From positions 62,001 through 126,000 of the forward strand of contig NZ_CP047385.1 of the NCBI RefSeq assembly GCF_000807775.2: a stretch of DNA of 64,000 nt, read 5' to 3'. This DNA is from Pandoraea fibrosis (GTDB taxonomy: Bacteria; Pseudomonadota; Gammaproteobacteria; Burkholderiales; Burkholderiaceae). Below, piece by piece: positions 16,784 through 25,438 of this stretch; position 1 is the first letter of the stretch, and each line of letters opens with the position of its first letter. The translations under genes and the position numbers were made by a program. The notes under the pieces were generated by a model. That model searched no databases and was not told where the DNA came from. It saw only the letters and a program-made list of their open reading frames with translations.

Positions 16784-17761
16784 TTACCCCATGAGGGTGT
16801 CGGGTTGCGTCACGCTCACGGTGGCGACGTGCAATGCGATTTGGCCCGGTGTGGCGAGCCAGATTTCACCGCGTCGCGCCGCGTCGGCAATGGGCGTGAG
16901 CACACGGCGCAAATGACGCAGGCGATACGGTTGCCCGACGAGATACGGATGCAAGGCGATCCCCATCACCAGTGGCTGCGCCCGCGTCGGGTGTTCCGCC
17001 TGTGCGTACATCTCGTCGAACTGGTCGGTAATCATGTCGGCAAAAGCCGCTCCGTCGAGATGACGGCCGACGATCATCGGAATGTCGTTCACCTCCTGCG
17101 GATACGGCACCGACCACAGCGTGCCGTGCGCGGTGCGCATGCGCACCGGCCGGTCGTCGTGACACCAGTTCAACGTGTAGCGATAGCCGGTGCGCGCGAG
17201 CAGATCCGGCGTGTGGTGTGTCTCCGATATCCACGGCGACAGCCATCCCGTCGGCGCGTAGCCCGCCTCTGTCGTCAGGCGTTCCCGGCAATGGGCCAGC
17301 AGGTCGTGCTCATGCGCAAACTCGAAGTCGCTCTGCCGATGCGCGTTCGTATGTCCGTGTCCGATCAACTCGTCGCCACGCGCGACACACGCATGCACGA
17401 GCGCGGGGCAGTGATCGAGCAACGACGTATTGAGCACCACGCCAGCCGGCATCGACAGATCGTCGAACAGGTCGAGACAGCGCCATGCCCCCACACGATT
17501 GCCGTATTCGCGCCAACTGAAGTTGAGGACGTCCGGCTGCGGCGAGAGCGGGCCGAGGTTCGCCCCTAATCCTTCCCCAAAAGCGAAGTGCTCCAGATTG
17601 AAGCCGAGGTAGACGGCCAGGCGCGCGCCATTGGGCCAGCGATAGGTGTCGCGCGCCGTGATCGGCAGATAGTCGAAGCGGTCGTGGGTACGAAGCGCGC
17701 CGAAGCGGGTGTCGGGGCTCGCGCGGTCGTCGTGTTCCGGAAGCGTCAGGGCAGAAGTCAT
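16784..17761 (-). CDS. Polysaccharide-deacetylase-family hydrolase (PuuE/allantoinase-like)
   Basis: The 325-residue protein has a NodB-type barrel. Metal-site residues are visible in VVLNTSLLDHCPALVHACV, the histidine cluster ELIGHGHTNAHRQSDF, and GWLSPWISETHHTPDLL. Cytosolic members with this layout (no signal peptide, GHG-x-N/T signature) include the PuuE-type allantoinases, which hydrolyse cyclic amides rather than polysaccharides. An amide or hydantoin-like substrate is therefore more plausible than a cell-wall glycan. The stop lies 8 bases before the GntR start on the same strand. It is divergent from the ABC importer, with about 360 bases between them. Confidence 0.82.
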   Translation of the reverse strand: MTSALTLPEHDDRASPDTRFGALRTHDRFDYLPITARDTYRWPNGARLAVYLGFNLEHFAFGEGLGANLGPLSPQPDVLNFSWREYGNRVGAWRCLDLFDDLSMPAGVVLNTSLLDHCPALVHACVARGDELIGHGHTNAHRQSDFEFAHEHDLLAHCRERLTTEAGYAPTGWLSPWISETHHTPDLLARTGYRYTLNWCHDDRPVRMRTAHGTLWSVPYPQEVNDIPMIVGRHLDGAAFADMITDQFDEMYAQAEHPTRAQPLVMGIALHPYLVGQPYRLRHLRRVLTPIADAARRGEIWLATPGQIALHVATVSVTQPDTLMG

Positions 17762-18012
17762 CGGGTGTCGTCTTTGCCTCGCGAGGTTCGCCAGGCGTGC
17801 TCACTGTCAGGGGCCATTCATTCATCGTTCGTGCTCACGTCGTGGGCCGACTTGAAACATTTGCGCACCGCGACTGTGCGGGCGCGTTCCGAGTTGGCGC
17901 AAAACCTATCGTCAACGAACGTCATAACCAATCGTTCGCAATTTCAATGCCAGATCGTCAACACATCGCGATGCGTTTCGTACCGGGCGATTCACGCGAA
18001 ATGTCGACGACG

Positions 18013-18027
18013 TGGCACGCCTCTTGC
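18013..18027 (+). promoter_or_regulatory. Sigma-54 promoter of the ABC importer/GGT operon
   Basis: TGGCACG-CCTC-TTGC matches the -24/-12 consensus exactly, 95 bases upstream of the importer's binding-protein gene. It mirrors the promoter at 12627. A clear copy of the GTTTCATGAAAC palindrome is not visible nearby. Candidates upstream are the palindrome CATCGCGATG just before it and partial GTTTCG/CGAAAT half-sites at about 17973-18005. The remainder of 17762-18122 contains no gene. Confidence 0.82.
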
Positions 18028-18122
18028 GTGAGGCGGTGACATGTCCGGGCGATGTCCCGGCACCGGGACTGTGATCGGTCCGCTCTCGATTCGCTTCTGA
18101 TGCTTCCTCACGGAGATTGCTC

Positions 18123-19388
18123 ATGTCTGCATCTGTACGTTCTCACGCTGCCTGCGCCAACGACTCGACGGTGGCGTCGACCTCACCTCGCCGGCGTTGG
18201 CTGCGCGCGGGTGCACTTGCGCTGGCAGCGGCCGGTATGTCGCTCGTCGGTGTCACGAGCTATGCGGCGGACACGATCAAGATCGGTCTGGTCACCGCGC
18301 TCTCCGGGCAATCGGCACGTGCAGGCGAAGCGCTCACACGCGGGATGACGATCGCCATCGACGAAATCAATGCGAGTGGCGGCGTGCTCGGCGGTCGCAA
18401 GCTCGAACTGGTGCGTCGCGACGACGAGGGCAATCCCGCCAAAGGCGTGCTCGCGGCACGTGAGCTGATTTACAAGGACAAGGTGGCGGTGCTGTTCGGC
18501 GGACTCGACACGCCGGTGTCGATGGCCATTGTGCCCATTGCCAATCAGGAGAAGGTGCCGTTCATGGGCCCGTGGGCGGCGGGCACGCCGATCACCCGCA
18601 ACGGTGCCAATCCGAACTATGTGTTCCGCGTGTCGGCCGTCGACGAGATCGTCGACAGTGCCATGGTGGTGCACGCGCAAGAGACCTTCGGGGCGAAGAA
18701 GCTTGGCCTGATTCTCGTGAACAACCCGTGGGGCGAATCGAACGAGAAAGGCATCGTGGCGGCGCTGGCAGCGAAAGGCATGAAGCCCGCCGGCGTGGAG
18801 AAGTTCGAAGCGAACGACGTGGACGTCACGCCGCAGCTTGGCCGCCTCAAGGCCGCCGGGGCCGACACATTGCTGATGGTCGGCAACGTCGGGCCGTCGG
18901 CGCAGGTGGTGAAGTCGCTCGACCGCATGGGGTGGAAGGTGCCTATCGTGTCGCACTGGGGCCCGGCGGGCGGACGCTTCACCGAGTTGGCAGGTCCCAA
19001 CGCCAAGGCCGTGCATTTCGTACAGACGTATAGCTTCTTCGGCGCGACATCGCCGGTGAGCGCGCGCGTCGTTGCCGCGCTCAAAGCGAAATATTCCGAC
19101 GTGAAGGGCGTTGACGACATTACCCCGGCCGTGGGGGTGGCGAACGCTTACGACGCCATGCGTCTGAGCGCACTTGCCATCGACAAGGCCGGCTCGACCA
19201 ACGGCGACGCAATTCGCAGCGGCTTCTACAAGATCGACCGCTATGAGGGGCTCATCAAGACTTATGTGAAGCCGTTCAGCGATCAGCAGCACGACGCGCT
19301 GTCTGCACAGGACTACGTGTGGGCGCAATTCATCGACAACCGCATTGTCCCGGTGCCTGCTGCCGGCGCGAAGGTCGCGGCGAAGTAA
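18123..19388 (+). CDS. ABC importer substrate-binding protein, branched-chain/amide type
   Basis: The ATG at 18123 has GGAG seven bases upstream; a TTG two codons earlier is disfavoured. The 421-residue precursor has a long twin-Arg-containing N region (SPRRRWLRAGALALAAAGMS) and a hydrophobic core ending around VTSYA-ADT. It therefore probably enters the periplasm, possibly through Tat. The mature part is a two-lobed Peripla_BP_6 protein: IKIGLVTALSGQSARAGEAL, then GGVLGGRKLELVRRDDEGNP and VAVLFGGLDTPVSMAI. The ligand is unknown. It is the first gene of an operon with two permease units, two ATPase units and a gamma-glutamyltransferase. Confidence 0.9.
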   Translation: MSASVRSHAACANDSTVASTSPRRRWLRAGALALAAAGMSLVGVTSYAADTIKIGLVTALSGQSARAGEALTRGMTIAIDEINASGGVLGGRKLELVRRDDEGNPAKGVLAARELIYKDKVAVLFGGLDTPVSMAIVPIANQEKVPFMGPWAAGTPITRNGANPNYVFRVSAVDEIVDSAMVVHAQETFGAKKLGLILVNNPWGESNEKGIVAALAAKGMKPAGVEKFEANDVDVTPQLGRLKAAGADTLLMVGNVGPSAQVVKSLDRMGWKVPIVSHWGPAGGRFTELAGPNAKAVHFVQTYSFFGATSPVSARVVAALKAKYSDVKGVDDITPAVGVANAYDAMRLSALAIDKAGSTNGDAIRSGFYKIDRYEGLIKTYVKPFSDQQHDALSAQDYVWAQFIDNRIVPVPAAGAKVAAK

Positions 19389-19410
19389 GTCACACCTCAC
19401 CGGTATTGAG

Positions 19411-19432
19411 GGATGCCGCACGGCGGCATTCC
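19411..19432 (+). other. Intercistronic hairpin between binding-protein and permease genes
   Basis: GGATGCCGC pairs with GCGGCATTCC (one bulged base) around an ACG loop, just ahead of the livH-like Shine-Dalgarno. Such hairpins after a binding-protein cistron commonly protect the upstream mRNA and lower expression of downstream membrane genes. Confidence 0.5.
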
Positions 19433-19444
19433 GGAGGACATCTC

Positions 19445-20323
19445 ATGCAATGGATTTCGGCGCTCGTCGCCGGCCTGGGGCTCGGCAGCATGTATGGGCT
19501 CATGGCGCTCGGCTTTCATCTGACCTTTGCGGTGAGCGCGACGGTCAACTTCGCGCAGGGTAGCTCGATGATGCTGGGCGCCGTGCTGGCGTACACGTTC
19601 GCGCAGACGCTTGGCTGGCCGATGCCGTTGGCGATCGTCGTCGCACTCGCGCTGTGTGCCGTGTACGGGCTGGTGGTCGAGCGGCTCGCCGTGCAGCCGT
19701 TCGTGCGGCGCGGGTCGAGCGCGTGGCTGATGGCGACGGTGGCGTTGGGTATCGTGCTGGACAACGTGGTCATGCTGACCTTCGGCACGGAGCCGCGAAG
19801 CCTGCCGTCGTCGCTGGCGCAAAGCTCGTTGCACATCGGCGACGCAGGACTCGGCGTGTATCCGCTGCAACTGGTGATCCCGGTGGTCGGCCTCGCGCTC
19901 GCAGGGGGATTGCACTACGTGCTGCGCCGCTCGCGCTGGGGCGTGGCGATGCTCGCCGTGGTGCAGAACCGCGACGCCGCACGACTCATGGGCATTCCCA
20001 TTCAACGCACCATTGCCGCCGCGTTTGCGGTGTCGACGCTGCTCGCAGGCGTAGCCGGCGTGCTGATCGCGCCGCTCTTCAACGTACAGGCCGATATGGG
20101 GACGGTGTTCGGCCTGAAGGCGTTCGCCGTGGCGATTCTCGGCGGACTTTCCAGCGCGTGGGGCGTGATGATCGCGGGACTGCTGTTCGGCGTGAGCGAA
20201 GCCATGATTACCGCGACGCTGGGCTCGAGCTACACACAAATCATCACGTTCGGTCTGGTCATCGTGTTGCTTGCGATGCGTCCGGAGGGCATGTTCGGTC
20301 GCGCGGAGGTGCGCAAGGTATGA
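19445..20323 (+). CDS. ABC importer permease, LivH type
   Basis: The 292-residue inner-membrane permease starts at the ATG preceded by GGAGG seven bases upstream. An in-frame frame extending back to 19319 is rejected. About eight hydrophobic helices are visible. LivH signatures include GLGLGSMYGLMALGFHLTFA, then NFAQGSSMMLGAVLAY and KAFAVAILGGLSSAWGVMIAGLLFG (the EAA-type ATPase-contact loop). It pairs with the LivM-like half of the next gene. Its stop overlaps the start of that gene (ATGA), indicating translational coupling. Confidence 0.92.
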   Translation: MQWISALVAGLGLGSMYGLMALGFHLTFAVSATVNFAQGSSMMLGAVLAYTFAQTLGWPMPLAIVVALALCAVYGLVVERLAVQPFVRRGSSAWLMATVALGIVLDNVVMLTFGTEPRSLPSSLAQSSLHIGDAGLGVYPLQLVIPVVGLALAGGLHYVLRRSRWGVAMLAVVQNRDAARLMGIPIQRTIAAAFAVSTLLAGVAGVLIAPLFNVQADMGTVFGLKAFAVAILGGLSSAWGVMIAGLLFGVSEAMITATLGSSYTQIITFGLVIVLLAMRPEGMFGRAEVRKV

Positions 20324-22920
20324 GTGATTCTCCTTTGCGGCTGGCGTCGCATGCTATGAAGCCGGGCGTGTCGGGCATGATGACCGCCCGACACCGTGAC
20401 GGCATCGCCCTCGCGGCCATCCTTGCCGTCGTACTGCTCGCAATGGCGGGGGCGGCGTGTGTGGTGAACGGCTATTTCGTCGTCGTGATCGCGGGTGTGG
20501 CATTGCTCGCGATCTGCGGCGTGGGCCTGAATCTTCTGCTGGGACTCACCGGGCAAGTGTCGTTCGGGCACGTGGGTTTTTACGCGATTGGCGCGTATGC
20601 GGTTGCGATTCTGACGACACAGGCGGGGTGGCCGTTCTGGCCCGCGTGGCTTGCGGGCGGGATGATGGCTGCGCTGACCGGCGCGTTACTGGCGCTGCCG
20701 GCGCTGCGGGTTCGGGGACCGGGCCTTGCCATGGTGACGATTGCCTTTGGTTTCATCGTCGAGCATGGTGCGGTGGAGTGGCGTGCGCTGACCGGCGGGC
20801 AGAATGGCTTGATGGGTGTCATGCCGCCGGGGGTGTTCGGCATGGCCGGAAGCGAGCGCGTGGTGGCCGTGGCGGCGCTCGCCGTGCTGGGCGTGGCGCT
20901 GCTGATCTATGCACGTATCTCTCGCGGCGCCTGGGGCGCCGCCATGCGCGCCGTGCGCGACAGCGAGACGGCGGCGGCATCGATTGGGGTCAATCCGTTG
21001 GTCGTCAAAGCGGTGGCGTTCGCCTTCTCGGCGGCCCTTGCCGGGTTGGCGGGCGGCTTGTTCGCGCCGTTGCAGGGCATGGTTACGCCGGGCATGTTCT
21101 CGTTCCTCCAGTCGCTGTTGTTCGTCCTGGTCGTGATGATCGGCGGCGCAGGCACGATTGCCGGGCCGCTGGTCGGCGCGGTCGTCGTCGGGTTGCTGCC
21201 GGAGTTGCTGGCGAGCCTCGAGAATCTGCGTCTGCTGTGTTTCGGCGTGCTGCTGCTCGTGGTGTTGTGGGGCGCACCGAATGGCGTGATTGGTGTGTTG
21301 GGAAGCTGGTGGAAGTCGCGGCGTGGCGTGTCGTCGGGAGACGTTCAAGCCGATGCAGCGGCGTCGCTGACGCTGCCGGTGCTTGCACAAGCGCAGCGCA
21401 AGAGCCTCGCGGCGCAAGGTCTGGCCATGACGTTCGGTGGTGTGAAAGCCGTGGCCGATCTGTCGTTCGAACTGCCGGCGGCGAAGGTCACGAGTCTGAT
21501 CGGCCCGAACGGCGCAGGTAAATCGACCGTCCTCAATATGTTCTCGGGCTTTTATCGACCGCAGGCGGGCACGCGCGCACTCGGTGGCGACGCCCTTGCC
21601 GCGCGAGGCGCATGCGACAGTGCACGGCATGGCGTGGCGCGCACGTATCAGACGTCGCAACTGTTTGGCGGCATGAGCGTGCTGGATAACGTAACGCTCG
21701 CGCTGAGTGCCGGAAGACTCGGTGGCTTGCTTGGCGTTGCGCGCATGCGCAGCAAGACACATCGCGACGCGGCAACCGCGTTGCTGCGGGCGTGCGGGTA
21801 TCACGGCGATGTGGAATTGATGGCCGCCGATCTTGCGCACGTCGATCGTCGTCTGGTGGAGATCGCCCGTGCATTGGCAACGCGTCCGGCCGTTCTGCTG
21901 CTCGACGAACCGGCCGCCGGGTTGTCGACGCAGGACAAGGCGCAGCTAGGCAAACTGCTGCGCGAGATCGCCGACAGTGGTGTAGCGGTTGGGCTGGTGG
22001 AACACGACATGTCTCTGGTGATGGGCGTGTCGGATGGGATCGTCGTGATCGATGCGGGACGCTTTCTTGCGCAGGGATCGCCCACGGCGATCCGGCATGA
22101 CGAGCGCGTCCGCGAGGCTTACCTCGGGGCATCGGCGGCGGCATTGGACAAGCCGGTTCAGCGCGACGCTGCGATCACTCAGGAAGTGCTGGGCGTTGGC
22201 AAACTGACCGCAGGATATGGCGCCGCGCCGGTGCTGCACGACGTCTCGATTCAGGTCCGCGAGGGCGAACTGGTCGCACTGCTCGGCGCCAATGGTGCGG
22301 GCAAGTCGACCCTCATGCGTTCGCTCGCGGGATTGCATCGCCCGGTGAGTGGCGGCATCACATTCGACGGACGCGATCTGTCGCGACTGGATGCGGCGAA
22401 GATCGCGGCGCTGGGTGTGGTACTGGTGCCGGAGGGCCGGCAGGTGTTCGCGGAACTCTCGGTGCTCGATAATCTTCGGCTCGGTGCCTTTCCGTGCGGA
22501 CGTCTGCCGCGCGCGACGCGCGACGCCCGTATCGAGCAGATGTTCACGCGCTATCCGCGCTTGCGGGAGCGGCAGCATCAGCGCGCTGGCTTGCTCTCGG
22601 GTGGGGAGCAACAGATGCTCGCCATTGCGCGTGCGCTGATGTCTGCACCGCGCGTGCTGTTGCTCGACGAGCCGTCGCTCGGGTTGGCCCCGAAGGTTAT
22701 TGCGGAGTTGTTCGCGTCGCTCGATGCGTTGCGGCGCGAATCGCTGTCGATGTTGCTCGTCGACCAGATGGCGGCCATGGCGCTGTCGATTGCAGATCGC
22801 GGCTACGTGCTCGAAGAGGGGCGCGTGAGCGTGAGTGGCGCCGCGAGCGAACTGGCGGGCGATGCCCGGCTGGCGGCGGCGTATCTCGGTGGACAACACG
22901 GCGCAGGAGCCGCCGCATGA
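20320..22920 (+). CDS. Fused ABC importer subunit: LivM permease + LivG ATPase + LivF ATPase
   Basis: A single uninterrupted 866-residue frame begins at the ATG overlapping the LivH stop. Residues about 20-340 form a LivM-type permease (GVGLNLLLGLTGQVSFGHVG, MVTIAFGFIVEHGA). Residues about 365-610 form a LivG-type ATPase with Walker A GPNGAGKS at 395-402 and VLLLDEPAAGLS. Residues about 625-866 form a LivF-type ATPase with Walker A GANGAGKS at 656-663, LSGGE at 759-763 and VLLLDEPSLGLAP. In the LivG half the ABC signature is degenerate: L-A-H-V-D at 505-509, where LivG proteins normally have a Gly at 508. Permease-LivG fusions are familiar; the addition of LivF in the same chain is unusual. 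Its stop overlaps the next start. Confidence 0.93.
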   Translation: MSDSPLRLASHAMKPGVSGMMTARHRDGIALAAILAVVLLAMAGAACVVNGYFVVVIAGVALLAICGVGLNLLLGLTGQVSFGHVGFYAIGAYAVAILTTQAGWPFWPAWLAGGMMAALTGALLALPALRVRGPGLAMVTIAFGFIVEHGAVEWRALTGGQNGLMGVMPPGVFGMAGSERVVAVAALAVLGVALLIYARISRGAWGAAMRAVRDSETAAASIGVNPLVVKAVAFAFSAALAGLAGGLFAPLQGMVTPGMFSFLQSLLFVLVVMIGGAGTIAGPLVGAVVVGLLPELLASLENLRLLCFGVLLLVVLWGAPNGVIGVLGSWWKSRRGVSSGDVQADAAASLTLPVLAQAQRKSLAAQGLAMTFGGVKAVADLSFELPAAKVTSLIGPNGAGKSTVLNMFSGFYRPQAGTRALGGDALAARGACDSARHGVARTYQTSQLFGGMSVLDNVTLALSAGRLGGLLGVARMRSKTHRDAATALLRACGYHGDVELMAADLAHVDRRLVEIARALATRPAVLLLDEPAAGLSTQDKAQLGKLLREIADSGVAVGLVEHDMSLVMGVSDGIVVIDAGRFLAQGSPTAIRHDERVREAYLGASAAALDKPVQRDAAITQEVLGVGKLTAGYGAAPVLHDVSIQVREGELVALLGANGAGKSTLMRSLAGLHRPVSGGITFDGRDLSRLDAAKIAALGVVLVPEGRQVFAELSVLDNLRLGAFPCGRLPRATRDARIEQMFTRYPRLRERQHQRAGLLSGGEQQMLAIARALMSAPRVLLLDEPSLGLAPKVIAELFASLDALRRESLSMLLVDQMAAMALSIADRGYVLEEGRVSVSGAASELAGDARLAAAYLGGQHGAGAAA

Positions 22921-24575
22921 CGGCGCGGGAGATTGCCGGGGTTGCCGATGCCGACGAGGTGGCCGCAGCGGCCCTCGCCTGCGGCCGCGCCGGATTGGTC
23001 ACCAGTCCGCATGCGCTGGCCAGCGCGGCGGGGCGCGATGTGCTGCAACAGGGCGGCAATGCCATCGAAGCGGCCATCGCCATCGCGGCCATGCTGTGTG
23101 TCACGATGCCGCACTTCACCGGACTTGGCGGCGATGGCTTCTGGCTGATTGCCGACAGTGCGCCGGGCGATGCGCCACCGCTTGCGATTTCCGGCATTGG
23201 ACAAGCGGCGCGGCACCTCCCGTCGGCGTTGCTCGATGGTGCGACGATTGCCTCACGCGGCCCGGCTTCGGCGCTCACCACTGCGGCGACGGTCGCGGCA
23301 TGGGAGGCCGCGTATTGCGTGAGCCGCGACGCATGGGGCGGCACGATGTCGTGGGCGTCGCTGCTCGCACCGGCCATTGCCGCTGCCGAGGAGGGTTTCG
23401 CTGTTAGTCGTTCGCAAGACTTCTGGTATGGCTATCGCGCGAACGAGATGGGCGATGCCACGACGTGGCATGGGTTTGCGAAAACGTTTCTGCCGGGCGG
23501 GCGCGCACCGGCCTTGGGCGAACGGTTTCGACAACCGGCATTGGCGCACACACTCCGGTGCGTGGCCGATGGCGGTGCGCGCGAATTCTATGAAGGTGAA
23601 TTGGCGGCCCGTATGGCGAAGGGCCTGCAAGCGGCGGGCTCGCCACTGACGCGAAACGATCTTGCCGCCACGCGCGTGTATGTGTCGTCTGCACTGACGA
23701 TGCCGTATGGCAATGGCGTGCTGGCGACCTTACCGCCGCCGACGCAAGGCGTGACGACGCTGCAAATCATGGGAATACTCGCGCGACTGGGGCTGGACGA
23801 CTGCGCCCACGGGAGCGCGACGTATTACCACCGTCTTGTCGAGGCGGTGAAGCAGGCGTTCATCGATCGCGACCGCTTCGTGGCGGACCCGGAATATGCC
23901 GATGTCCCCGTGCAGACGATGTTGTCCGAGGCGCATCTCACGGCGGCTGCGTCGCGTATCGACGACCACGCTGCACTCGACTGGCCGCACCGCTTTCGCG
24001 AGGGCGATACGGTGTACTTCGCCGCGACGGACGCCGCCGGGCGTGCCGTCAGTGTGTTGCAGACGATCTATTTCGATTGGGGAAGCGGTGTGATGGCGGG
24101 CGACACGGGCGTGTTGTGGCACAACCGGGGGGCGGCGTTTCGTCCGGTGGGCTGCGCGCATCCCAATGCGTTGATGCCCGGCAAGCGACCGTTCCATACG
24201 CTCAATCCCGGCATGTATCTGGAAGGCGGTCGCCCTCGCCTGCTGTACGGCACGCAAGGGGCGGACGGTCAGCCGCAAACGCTATGTGCACTGCTCACGC
24301 GGCTGATCGACTACGGCATGCGTCCGCACGAAGCGCTTTCGCAACCGCGCTTTCTGCTGGGGCGTACCTTCTCCGATAGTCGGGACAATCTGAAGCTGGA
24401 GTGCGACGCGGGAGAGGACGTATTTGCCGACTTGACGCAGCGCGGCCATGCGTTGGCGGCGCTACCGAGGCACAGTCCCCTGGCGGGGCAGGCCGGGGTG
24501 ATCGCGATGGACGCGCACGGGTGGGCGACGGGCGCTCACGACCCGCGCAGCGATGGGGCGGCGTTGGCCGTCTAG
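22917..24575 (+). CDS. Gamma-glutamyltransferase-family hydrolase
   Basis: The 552-residue protein starts at an ATG overlapping the transporter stop (ATGA). It has the Ntn-hydrolase GGT layout: VTSPHALASAAGRDVLQQGG, then NAIEAAIAIAAMLCVTMPHF and TGLGGDGFWLI in the large subunit. The predicted autocleavage threonine is Thr365 in GDTVYFAATDAAG. Further on are GSGVMAGDTGVLWHNRG and a C-terminal GTQGADGQPQ. No signal peptide is visible, unlike the classical periplasmic GGT, so it probably acts in the cytoplasm on what the importer brings in. A gamma-glutamyl compound or related amide is suggested by family and coupling, not proven. Confidence 0.9.
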   Translation: MTAREIAGVADADEVAAAALACGRAGLVTSPHALASAAGRDVLQQGGNAIEAAIAIAAMLCVTMPHFTGLGGDGFWLIADSAPGDAPPLAISGIGQAARHLPSALLDGATIASRGPASALTTAATVAAWEAAYCVSRDAWGGTMSWASLLAPAIAAAEEGFAVSRSQDFWYGYRANEMGDATTWHGFAKTFLPGGRAPALGERFRQPALAHTLRCVADGGAREFYEGELAARMAKGLQAAGSPLTRNDLAATRVYVSSALTMPYGNGVLATLPPPTQGVTTLQIMGILARLGLDDCAHGSATYYHRLVEAVKQAFIDRDRFVADPEYADVPVQTMLSEAHLTAAASRIDDHAALDWPHRFREGDTVYFAATDAAGRAVSVLQTIYFDWGSGVMAGDTGVLWHNRGAAFRPVGCAHPNALMPGKRPFHTLNPGMYLEGGRPRLLYGTQGADGQPQTLCALLTRLIDYGMRPHEALSQPRFLLGRTFSDSRDNLKLECDAGEDVFADLTQRGHALAALPRHSPLAGQAGVIAMDAHGWATGAHDPRSDGAALAV

Positions 24576-24582
24576 CGAGGGA

Positions 24583-24966
24583 TTAGCGTGGGCCGTCGCT
24601 GTCGTCGAAATCCGCGTCGGACGACGGATTCGCATCGCCCCTTGTCGTCGCGCGTTTGTGCTTGACCTGATAAGCGGTCATCACGAGCGTGGCGACCAGA
24701 TCGAGCGCGGGACGCGTTTCGCCATTGCGGTCGGTCCACACCTTCGGCGTGAGCGAGCCGGATATCGACACGCTATCGCCGTCTTCGAGCGCCAGCAGCG
24801 CGTTGCTCGCGGTCTCGCTGAAGGCGATCACGTTGACGAAGATCGCGTCGCCATCGCCGTCCCCGCCAGTCGCGCGAACTTTGGCGGTGACGAAGGGGTG
24901 TCCGTTCTGTCCGGTGCGTTGCGATGCCTTGCCGTACAGTTTGCCGCCGATCAGGCCGTCAATCAT
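24583..24966 (-). CDS. Short single-stranded DNA-binding (SSB-like) protein
   Basis: The ATG at 24966 with GGAG eight bases upstream gives 127 residues; an in-frame extension to 25032 is rejected. The protein is essentially one OB fold (IDGLIGGKLYGKASQRTGQNG, then FVNVIAFSETASNALLALED and SISGSLTPKVW) with a short acidic tail (SDADFDDSDGP). It lacks the canonical DMPF tail used to recruit partners. It resembles accessory SSB proteins of integrated elements more than the housekeeping SSB. It lies beside hicAB and converges on the GGT gene. Confidence 0.75.
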   Translation of the reverse strand: MIDGLIGGKLYGKASQRTGQNGHPFVTAKVRATGGDGDGDAIFVNVIAFSETASNALLALEDGDSVSISGSLTPKVWTDRNGETRPALDLVATLVMTAYQVKHKRATTRGDANPSSDADFDDSDGPR

Positions 24967-25102
24967 TGTGATTCTCCATGGCGATTCGGCTGAGCGTCTC
25001 GCGCAATGCTGCGTGTGTGATCGCACCGGCAATGCCGATGCGAGTCGGATGGGCTTTCATGTTGCCCGATGTCTGACCGACACCTGGCACCGTCCCTGAT
25101 GG

Positions 25103-25438
25103 TTATGCGTGGGCTGCCTGTTCGAGGGTGTCTGCCACCCATTGGTTGAGGCTTTGTCCATGCGCTGCCGCAGCAATGGCTGCCGCTTCGTGAGCCTTAG
25201 GATTCAGGCGAATGACGAACTTGCCGGAAAATTGCTTTTGGGGCTCGACACCCCGTCGGGCGCACTCCTCCAGAAAGACTTTCAACGACAGTTCGCCTTC
25301 GCGCCGCAACCCGGAAACATCATCCGCATAAAAGTCTGCGCCGCCATTCAGGCCGACAAATTCGCCCCTGAACATGTCTATCTCCGGGTCAAAGGAGATA
25401 ACTGCCTTATGTCCACCGATGATCATGACATTGTTCAT
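25103..25438 (-). CDS. hicB: HicB-type antitoxin
   Basis: The 111-residue protein has a partially degraded RNase-H-like N-terminal HicB fold (SFDPEIDMFRGEFVGLNG, LSLKVFLEEC). A ribbon-helix-helix DNA-binding end follows (KFVIRLNPKAHEAAAIAAAA, then SLNQWVADTLE). It neutralises the HicA RNase and represses the operon. Its start overlaps the end of hicA by four bases (ATGA), so translation is coupled with toxin first, the usual hicAB order. Confidence 0.9.
   Translation of the reverse strand: MNNVMIIGGHKAVISFDPEIDMFRGEFVGLNGGADFYADDVSGLRREGELSLKVFLEECARRGVEPQKQFSGKFVIRLNPKAHEAAAIAAAAHGQSLNQWVADTLEQAAHA

Noticed and set aside
19654..20319. Upstream extension of the fused transporter frame
   Set aside because: The frame is open for 222 codons before the ATG at 20320, but that part lies entirely within the LivH gene and reads as Arg-rich noise. 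The ATGA overlap and LivM-type N terminus fix the start.
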